Shown in pieces: positions 56,096 through 64,000 of a stretch of DNA of 64,000 bases. A program made the position numbers and the translations under genes. Each line of letters starts with the position of its first letter. Position 1 is the first letter of the stretch. The DNA comes from Muscardinus avellanarius (Eukaryota > Chordata > Mammalia > Rodentia > Gliridae). The stretch is from positions 35,321,529 through 35,385,528 of the forward strand of contig OY726565.1 of assembly GCA_963383645.1 (NCBI GenBank), in the 5' to 3' direction. The notes under the pieces are model-generated. The model made no database searches, was not told where the DNA came from, and saw nothing but the letters and a program-made list of their open reading frames with translations.

Positions 56096-57430
56096 GCACA
56101 GACACTCAGGACATACCACCAAACTGAGTGAACTCAGTAAAGCAAAATTTTCTTGTGAATCTGTCAACTATGAATCTCCACTTGATAAAAGGGCTTTTAG
56201 TGACGAGTTAGGTACTATCCAAGCATGTTTATCTATATGCAACAGTGTTGGCATTCACATGCAGGTAGATCATCTTTTTATCTTATTTCTTTCACCCTCA
56301 AAATAAAAGGTTAATTAAATATGACTCGGTCCATAATGGAATCTCAACGTTAGTCACACCCAGGAGGGCTGCACAGAGCACTGACCCCCTTTCACGTACT
56401 GCTGGAATAGACAGATCTGCAGCAAGTCTAAATGAGACTCCATTTCCTTCTGAGTGGTAACAGATTTTCTGCTATGTTTAACATTCATTGAATACAAACA
56501 GTTTTTATAGCTCTATGAATTAATAAAATTGAATTTAGCAGCAAAACATATCACAGTTTCAAGTAAAGTATAGATTTGTTCTATTTTGTGCAGACCCAAT
56601 ATTAAACATTCACATGCATGGTAAACAAGTGAAAGCAGTTTTTCTTTGTACAAGGTTTTTCCCAGGGGCTGAGCCAGGTGAGGCCCACTGGAACACACAC
56701 TGGGGAGATTGTTTTATATGTAGAGTTGAAAGACCACGTCATCTTCTCTGAGGGCATCCTTAGTGACAGAGGTGAAGGGATAAGGCTGAACTCCACATAC
56801 AGTCCATGCAAAAACAGCAACAGCAATAGCAAGACTTAGACCAGGCCAGGAGGAGCCAGGGAGCACTGTCTACAGCTGCCAGGCACTTTCTGCTCCTCAG
56901 CCCCTTCTCCCACCATCAGCTTGGAGAAGTGAGGCCTTTGGCTGGAAGACAGCAGTGTGTAGAGGCGAGGGAGGGAGGGAGGAAGCAGATCCCCAAAACC
57001 ACATCCTCTCCCATACACTAAGATACCAGAGTGCAAAAAGAAGGAGGATGAACTGACCATGTCCTTTCTGCACTCTAGCTTCTCAGCTATGGGATGGGTG
57101 CCTTCACCTAGAATCCAAACACAAAAACTTTCATAATTGAAAATAATTGAAAAATGTTACAAGAGGGATTGAACAGAGCTAGGCTGAAAGCAGCAATTGG
57201 AAACTAAACTACTGTGTTACTTCTCCCAACACTTGCATCTGTTAAGCCCCCAGTTCCAGCACACAAACTCCAGTATGTGTATATTAATGTGCTAAGGAGT
57301 CTAGCCTTCCCCGACTCTCAAAAGGAATGTGTAATAATTTATCCTACATATCTACAAAGAAGTGTGAGAAATTACATGGCTGAATTGGCACAAACACAAG
57401 CACTACTCACCTTGAGAGTTCCAAAATAGG
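56096..57430. other. No recognised feature
   Basis: About 1.3 kb with more balanced base composition than most of the window (especially 56640-57060), yet no frame, exon pair or family that I can support. Confidence 0.4.
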
Positions 57431-57432
57431 GT

Positions 57433-57540
57433 AAAAAGCATAGTTCTGAAATCAGAAGACTAGGTTACACCACAACACTGCTATAAGAACTCTGCTCAGC
57501 CATGATTTCCACATTCAAAATATCATGAAAGTTGAGAGTA
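57433..57540 (+). repeat. Possible MIR fragment
   Basis: Weak MIR core: 'agttctgaaatcagaagact', 'aggttacaccacaacactgc', 'ctcagccatgatttccacat'. Confidence 0.4.
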
Positions 57541-57823
57541 AAATAGTGGTTTTTAGAGGCTGAGGGTGTTGGTCAATGAATATCATATTTAGTTAGAGAG
57601 ATACATTCGCTATTCCATTTGAACAGTAGCATGAGCAGTTAAAAATACTGCATCTTAAGTTGAAACATAGCTAGAAGGTAGAATTTTGAATGTTCTCACT
57701 GTTCTGGTATTGGGAAATTGCCTTGATATTGGTTTCCAATAAAAGTGTAAAAGATGGTTAGAGCTTGCGTGCTACCAAGGCACTCAGACAGGTAGGCAAG
57801 AAAGAGGGGATAAAAAAGCACTG

Positions 57824-58020
57824 CTGGACGCGGTGGCACATGCTTGTAATCCCAGCGCTTGGGAGGCGGAGACAGGAGGATCGGGCAGATTCGAAGTCAG
57901 CCTTGCTGGTTTAAGAGACCCTGTTTCCAAATCAAAAATATAAAATAGGTCTGGGAGTGTAGCTTGAAGGTAGAAGGGTTTCCAGGAACCCCAGTACCAC
58001 CAAAAAAAAAAAAAAAAAAA
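57824..58020 (+). repeat. B1-dID SINE, young subfamily A
   Basis: From 'gctggacgcggtggcacatg' to 'ccccagtaccacc' plus an A19 tail. It has the subfamily A 'ttaagagaccctgtttccaa' linker and 'gggtttccaggaacc' right arm. Confidence 0.95.
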
Positions 58021-58185
58021 ACATTAGCGTTGCCAGTTATACTAGAAAATCCTCCCCTTTTTTCCTTGCCGTGTTTTTAACCCATAATAAGAATGTAGAG
58101 GCAATTAGAGCTTTTAGTCTTAAAATACAAATATGTAATTTATATATTATGTAAATATATTTATTTAATTATATATTAATATAAC

Positions 58186-58216
58186 ACACACACACACACA
58201 CACACTCACACACACA
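58186..58216. repeat. (CA)n microsatellite
   Basis: About 15 CA units with one TC interruption, in an AT-rich tract (58140-58185). Confidence 0.9.
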
Positions 58217-58412
58217 AAAGCCCTAAGATCACAAGAAGCTCTCCCTGTCACAGCTTAATAGTTGTAGAGATAGCAAGAGCCCTGTGCCCTGCTCCAGAAG
58301 ATTATAGGCCACTGCATTGGCTGTGATTAGGGCCTCTGTTTCCCTATTTTCCTCTGTGAGTCATCCTTTACATGCAGGATGTAAGCTCAATATATAACTT
58401 CAAAGAGCACCA

Positions 58413-58613
58413 TGCCGGGTGTGGTGGCGCACACTTGTAATCCCCGCGCTTGGGAGGCGGAGACAGGAGGATCGCAAGTTCAAAGCCAGCTGCTCTGGCT
58501 TAAGAGACCGTGTTTCCAAATAAAAAAAAAAGTATAAAATAGGTCTCGGAGTATACCCCAGAGGTAGAAGGGCTTCCAGGAACGCCAGTACCACCAAAAA
58601 AAAAAAAAAAAAA
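58413..58613 (+). repeat. B1-dID SINE, young subfamily A
   Basis: From 'gccgggtgtggtggcgcaca' to 'cgccagtaccacc' plus an A20 tail. It retains CpGs ('ccccgcgcttgggaggcgga'). Confidence 0.95.
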
Positions 58614-58992
58614 AGCACCGCCAGTTAGTGGGCAATTGATACAGCAAGGTAGAAAAAGATATACTTACGCGTAATGAGCACAATGACCAGAAACAAGATA
58701 ATACCACCTGCCTAAAATGAATTGCTAGCACCTTGTCCCAGGAACGCAGATAAACACTCACCAATGGGAAAATTTTACTTAAGGGCCTGGGTCTGAGGGG
58801 AGGGCAGAGTTCCGCTTTCTGGCTCTCTAGCATGCCTACCAGGCACACTCCTTTTCTTCACTTTCCTTCCTAATTTGCTACAATCAAGCTGCCTATTAGT
58901 TCTAATTTCCCTATTCAATAAATTCTAGTTGAATAGAGGAGAAAGGCTTGTAGCACAGTTACGACTATAACACCACAAAGAAATGATATATG

Positions 58993-59195
58993 AGCCAGGT
59001 GTGGTGGCACATGCTTATAATCCCAGCATTTGAGAGGCTGAAACGGGAGGACTGTGATTGGTGCACGGCCTCAGCTACTTAGTGAGGCCCTTTGCGACTC
59101 AGTGAGACACTGTTTCAAATTAAAGAATAAAAATAGGGCTGGGGGTGTCATTTGGAGGTAGAATGCCCCTGGGGTGCATCCCCAGTACCCCCCCA
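58993..59195 (+). repeat. B1-dID SINE, subfamily B
   Basis: From 'gagccaggtgtggtggcaca' to 'catccccagtaccc'. The tail is a C run rather than A. Confidence 0.92.
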
Positions 59196-59459
59196 CAGGT
59201 ATATATTTAAGGTGATGGATATGCTAATTACCTTGATTTGATAATTATTCAATACATATATATATAAAGTTGAAATATCCCATTACATTTAATAAATATG
59301 TACAATTAGGCATCAATCAAACGTTAAAATATATTTTAGAAAAAGATGTGGTGTGTAGATCTTCGTCCTTACAGTCAAACATCTAGCTCCCATTCTCAGC
59401 AATGACAAACTGAAGAGTAAAGGTATTTCAAGTATGGTTTATTATTTTTATGTTTTTGG

Positions 59460-59588
59460 TGGTACTGACGATGGAACCCTTCTACCTCTGGGCTACACTC
59501 CCAGACCTATTTTTTACATTTTATTTGGAAACAGGGTCTCTTAAGCCAGCGAGGCTGCCTTCAAACCTGCACAATCCTCCTGTCTCTG
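59460..59588 (-). repeat. B1-dID SINE, subfamily A, 5'-truncated
   Basis: Antisense right arm ('gacgatggaacccttctacc'), 'ggtctcttaagccagcgagg' and part of B1, broken at 'ctcctgtctc'. The B1 5' end is missing. Confidence 0.88.
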
Positions 59589-59739
59589 GTTTAAAGCCAC
59601 GAGCTGCCTTAAACAAGCAGAGGTAAGTTCCTCAGAAGAAGAGAATATGGAACACTGAGGGTAGAGGAGAAGGGAGGTCTTAGAGAGAAAACAGCGAGGC
59701 AGCTACATCAGAGCAGGTTAGAACGAGAATAGTGAAATT

Positions 59740-59950
59740 AATCTGCTTGGCCTTCAATCCACTGTTACCTGGCACTGGGCAAGCTGTGTGAAACCTCCAT
59801 TCCTGTAGCTTCCTCATCTCACAAAAAGGTCTTCCTCTGTCACTTCCTGATAGAGTTAATGTGAAGATTTATTGTACTAGTTCATGCAGAGCGCTTGAAT
59901 CAGCACCCGTTCACAGTAAGTACTTCATAAATGCTAATTATTATCATTAG
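59740..59950 (+). repeat. MIR SINE, near full length
   Basis: 'ttacctggcactgggcaagc', 'gtagcttcctcatctcacaa', 'gcagagcgcttgaatcagca', 'cagtaagtacttcataaatg', 'ctaattattatcattag'. The 3' end is the best-preserved MIR tail in the window. Confidence 0.75.
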
Positions 59951-59968
59951 CTATGCAAAGAAAAAATA

Positions 59969-60175
59969 AGGCCAGGTGTGGTGGCGCACACTGGTAATCC
60001 CAGCATTTGGGAGGCTGAAACTGGAGGGTCCTGGTTCACGGCCAGCCTCAGCTTCTTAGTGAGGCCCTCTACAACTCAGTAAGACTCTATTTCAAAATAA
60101 AGAATAAAAAATAGGACTAGGGTTGAAGCTTAGAGGTAGAATGCCTCTGGGTTCCATCCCCGGTACCAAAAAGAA
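59969..60175 (+). repeat. B1-dID SINE, subfamily B
   Basis: From 'aggccaggtgtggtggcgca' to 'catccccggtacc'. 'aaagaaaaaataa' on both sides (about 59956 and 60170) is a likely TSD. Confidence 0.93.
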
Positions 60176-60179
60176 AAAA

Positions 60180-61419
60180 TAACATTTTGTAAAAGTAAGA
60201 CAATGAAAGAATCATCTTAGACCTTGGAGAGACTGGGAAACAAAATCTATGCACAGATACACAGGGGGTAATGAGAGGAGGCCATGGGCTGAAAGGGAAC
60301 ACATTCCATTGCAGGGCAAGATGGATTAGAGAGGGGCTAATTGCTTCTGTATCTTGGGGAGGCTGTTTTGTCTGCATACATTGGTGAATGTTAAGAGAGC
60401 ATAAAATCATATTAAATAAGCTCTGAAGAGCTTGGGTTGTGATATTTTGAAACATTAGACACCTTCCAAAAGCACTTACCTTCTGGGGAAGGGATTCCAC
60501 ATTGTTGCTAAAGGTACCAGAGCTTATAGTGTTTGCTTGTTCAAATAAAGAGAAGTAATGAAAACTTCTGACTTTACTAAGCCTGTGACCTTAGAATGAT
60601 GGTAAAACTGTCTACTTAAGATGGTGGTGATATTTATAAATATCATATTGGAACTGTATTGTGTTACATATTCTTTGCAATTAGGTTGGTTTCCCTGTTA
60701 AATCTCTTTGAGAAGACTCACAGACAGGCTCAGCTGACATCTGTCTCTTTAGTGAGCACTTAAAAGAGGGTGTGCTGACCATTTCCTGGTGGGAAAAAGG
60801 AACTGGTGACTAACATTTTTGTTATTGTTTTAAAGATTATAGTTATGAATAATGTTTCTGGATGTAAAAGTCTAGGTCTTGAAATGTAACAAATAAAAAA
60901 TGATTCAATATTAAAATAAACAAGATAAGCCAGTCACAGTTTTAATGTAAAAGTGTTCTAACATACAAAGTAAAGATTATATCCAGAGTAATGTTGACTC
61001 TCAGAAGCAGATCTCTATGCATGACCATCTCATACATGTTTATGAGGAGAAAGTTTCTCCTGCAGGAGGGAGAAGGGGACCTTTCCAGAGTCACTTTCCA
61101 AACTCTGACACTCTAATGCAAAATTATATGTTAATGGGCAAAGAAATGGTGCCTTGCTACAGAGTGAAAGTAAGTTTTTAGTCATCTGACTGCGTGGTTC
61201 TGGCAAGGCCTTATTTTCACATATAAAAATAACAGAGAGGCTATTAAATGTGGCTTCTCACACCGACCATTAGGTTTCTCAAATTCATATTCCAAAAAAA
61301 AAAAAAAATACCTGGGAAGGAGCCTTTCCTCCTAAACCCTCTTGTGCATTGATTTAGTTTTTCACAGGGTTTCTCTCACCAACTTCTATTGTTGCCTCAT
61401 TTCAAATTATTTAATTGAA
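60180..61419. other. No recognised feature
   Basis: About 1.2 kb unassigned. The minus-strand frame at 60117-60500 starts in the SINE and has no signature. Confidence 0.4.
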
Positions 61420-61420
61420 A

Positions 61421-61650
61421 GCTGAGAGTGGTGATGAACATCTGAACTCCCAGTACTTGGGAAGCTGAGATAGTGTGATTGTAGGTTCAAGTTCAGCCTT
61501 AGCAACTTAGCGAGCCTCTCAGTAACTTAGCTAAACTCTGTTTCCAAATAAAAGTAAAATATGGATGGGATGTAGCTCAGAGATAGAGTGCCCCTGAGTT
61601 CAATCCTCAGCATCACAAAAATAAAAATAAAATAAAATAAAATAAAATGG
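61421..61650 (+). repeat. B1-dID SINE with (AAAAT)n tail
   Basis: From 'gctgagagtggtgatgaaca' to 'aatcctcagcatcac' followed by about five AAAAT units. The right arm 'gatgggatgtagctcagaga' is intact. Confidence 0.91.
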
Positions 61651-62600
61651 TTTTACAACCAGAAAATTTGTGTTTAAACTGGATGTTTTAAACTGTATGT
61701 AGTCATTTTATCTTAATTCCAGAAATTAGTCTTTACTATCTGTTATGTGTATAATTACACATGTCCAAATATTTTAGATTCTTATCACATAAAAACCTCA
61801 AATTTTTTTTCCATGATTAGGGTTTGTGCCATATTTTAGTACTCTGTTTTTTAATTACATATGAAAAGGATATTCAGCTTTGGTCTTGTTAAAGTGTTTG
61901 TTTGCTGTTTAAAGAAATAAATAATGTACATGAAAACATAGATAAAAAAGCATTTGATTCCCGAATAGTGGTGTTATGGTACTTTCCCATTTTAAAAGGT
62001 GGTTATAGCTCAGACTGTTCTTAATATTTAGATTAAAGATGTAAGTGAAAGTATTTTATTCCACAAATATCACATGGTGAGCTGTGAAAGGAAACTATGC
62101 CGGCTTCCTTCCTCCACCCAGACCTCTGATTTAGCTGACTTTGATGTTTCTGCATTTCTGTGAGCCGTGGTGCTAATTTTAAGGCTGCTGTAGGATATTA
62201 GCCAAAAGATGCATTCTAAACATATTCCTTCTGCCACTGAGAATGGAATGGACAATAAAGAAGGGAGGAAGGACAGTATTCTTCACATTGCCAGAGACCT
62301 CATTCCACACAACACATTATAAATAGACAGTTCTCTGAGCCGCACCTGAAGGCCTGTGGGCCAGGGCACAGTGGGTAGATGCGAAAGCAAGGGGAAGGGT
62401 AACATGATCAAGGGAAGCTAGCAGAAGATAGACAGTGAAGAGGAGAGAAAGGAGTCCTTCTCCTCTACCTATTTTTCCAGTAAATCTCTACCATATTAAT
62501 TCTAATTTTTCTCTAAATTTTTTGAAAATAGTATGAAATAATCATAAATTTGTATAGAGATGCAAAATAAGTTCACCCTATTTGCAAGTTTATGTGATTC
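61651..62600. other. No recognised feature
   Basis: Unassigned sequence with no gene signal. Confidence 0.4.
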
Positions 62601-62619
62601 CCAAAATAGGTATCTTTTG

Positions 62620-62985
62620 TTCATGGAATGGACGTGATCTGAAAATTCAGTGCAATTGCTATCAAAATCCATTTAGTATTTATACAGAAATAAAAAAGCA
62701 ATCCCCAAATTCAGGAACTGCAAAAGACATTGAACAGTTAAAGCAATCTTATGAAAGAAAAATAAAGCTGAAGACATCATATTTCCTGATTTTCAAAATA
62801 TATTGCAAAGCTATAATAACTAGAACACTGTAGTGCAAACACAAAGGCCATAGGAACAGACCTGACAGGTCAAAAACAAACCCACATATAAATGGTCAAA
62901 AACTCAATAGCAAAATCATAATCATAATAAAATAAGAAAATGTGAAAAGAACCTAAATAGACATTTCTCCAAAGAAGATGAGACT
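62620..62985 (+). mobile_element. Ancient L1 ORF2 fragment
   Basis: Old L1 order on the + strand: 'cagtgcaattgctatcaaaa', 'acattgaacagttaaagcaa', 'aaagctgaagacatcatatt', 'gcaaagctataataactaga', 'atagacatttctccaaagaa'. Stops are present throughout. Confidence 0.65.
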
Positions 62986-63795
62986 GGGTGATGGGAGGTA
63001 AAATAAGATATATCTACTAAACTATGAAATTTATTATCAAATGGTGATAGTTTTTCTACTAGTTTTATTCAAGTTAAGAATTATTTTGTCTCTGCTCTTA
63101 AAAACCTAACAAAGTAGCACAAAAAATATATCAGCTGCCAAATAATATGTACCAACCTGCAATGATAGCACAGTAGGTAATTGGCTATTGTCAGTGGTAT
63201 GGATTAACACAGTGGTTTTTAGCACTGAGCAATTATGCTCAAGGGAAAACTTTGTGAAACTCAAACTGATCAAAATTGAGCTTTGTGGATAAAGTAGGAG
63301 CAAGTGGGGGTCTTACATCTCAGCTGACTTGTTCAAATCAGCCTCTGGGTTTTACACAGCAGCATGGTAGGAGTGAAGCAGATGGGCTCATTTAGGCTGG
63401 TCTTTTTTTTTTCCCCCCTTCAAGGGCAAAACAACAGACTTCATAAAAAAATTTGTGCTAAATCTTAAAGACAATATGGGCAACAATAATATCATAAAGA
63501 AGGACTTTCTGAGCTTAGTGTAAGCCTTATAGGTTTACTCAGCTAGAGTTTAGGCTGTTTACTGTTGTTTAAACTATACGTATAAGAAGACAACATTTTC
63601 CCTAGTGTCTTTTTTTGTGTGTCCACTGCTGACTGGCTTTCCTTGTCAATTCCTTCTTAAAATAAGGTCTTAATCCTGCAGTTCTTCTTGCTGTGATCCA
63701 CTGTTATACAGAAGCCTGGCTTATGGGATGATAAGATTCAGGGTCAGGGGACATATTCTTCTGTCCTGGATTTATTTTATCTTATTTATTTTTTG
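62986..63795. other. No recognised feature
   Basis: Unassigned sequence with no gene signal. Confidence 0.4.
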
Positions 63796-63799
63796 GTGA

Positions 63800-63967
63800 G
63801 GGATATTGGGGATTGAACCCAGGAGTATTTCACCTCTGAGCTATACCCCCAGCCCATGTTTTTTAAACAATGTCTCATTAAATTGTTGAGTCTGTCCTGA
63901 AACTTGCAATCCTCCTCTCTCAGCCTTCTAGGTACTGGGATTAGAGGTATGCACCACCACACTGGGG
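63800..63967 (-). repeat. B1-dID SINE
   Basis: Antisense right arm 'ggggattgaacccaggagta', 'gagctatacccccagcccat', linker, and antisense B1 to 'gcaccaccacactgggg'. Slightly shortened in the middle. Confidence 0.9.
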
Positions 63968-64000
63968 TAGATTAGCTTTCTTTAAGTAAGTTTATGCTTC

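Noticed and set aside
55776..56306. Several open frames spanning the N run
   Set aside because: Undetermined bases cannot create stops, so these frames are artefacts.

Overview
The window is mammalian nuclear DNA, AT-rich and non-coding as far as I can read it. I find no protein-coding gene, no conserved exon and no tRNA, rRNA or snRNA gene. Most long reading frames are pieces of retrotransposons or chance frames in AT-rich sequence. The dominant repeat is a dimeric SINE of about 200 bp: a B1 (7SL-derived) left arm fused to a shortened ID-like (tRNA-derived) right arm. B1 plus deleted-ID dimers are characteristic of squirrel-related rodents (Sciuridae, Aplodontiidae, Gliridae). I would therefore place the window in that group, but cannot name a species.

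Layout. 1-10.2 kb: MIRs, SINEs, L1 pieces and unassigned sequence. 10.2-15 kb: a possible LTR, an L2 relic carrying a decayed reverse-transcriptase motif, SINEs, and ancient antisense L1. 16.6-17.5 kb: a 5'-inverted (twin-primed) L1 with a 13-bp target-site duplication (TSD). 22.4-24.2 kb: an old 1.77-kb retroposon with a GC-rich front, a T-rich middle and a decayed TSD. 26.4-27.6 kb: an L1 3' end carrying an internal 57-bp duplication and a SINE inserted in its tail. 27.6-30.4 kb: little recognisable. 30.4-36.7 kb: an L1 splitting a SINE, a twin-primed L1 splitting a MaLR-type LTR, and an L2. 38.7-40.9 kb: a 2.17-kb L1 derivative with monomeric 5' UTR units joined directly to the end of ORF2 and the 3' UTR, bounded by a 14-bp TSD. 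41.5-43.4 kb: SINEs and ancient L1. 46.36-48.79 kb: a very young endogenous retrovirus with two 515-bp LTRs differing at two positions, a 6-bp TSD, a tRNA-Ile-type primer site, no gag or pol, and a decayed env transmembrane remnant. 48.8-55 kb: ID, SINEs, a MaLR-like LTR, an MLT2-like LTR and two L2s. 55,896-56,095: a 200-N assembly gap. 56.1-64 kb: SINEs, MIRs, an ancient L1 piece and unassigned sequence.

The two most noteworthy objects are the deleted L1 at 38.7 kb and the deleted ERV at 46.4 kb. Each keeps the cis-acting ends of an autonomous element but has lost the machinery. Each has intact insertion hallmarks, so both probably moved in trans. Repeat family names below are from pattern recognition only; no database search was run.
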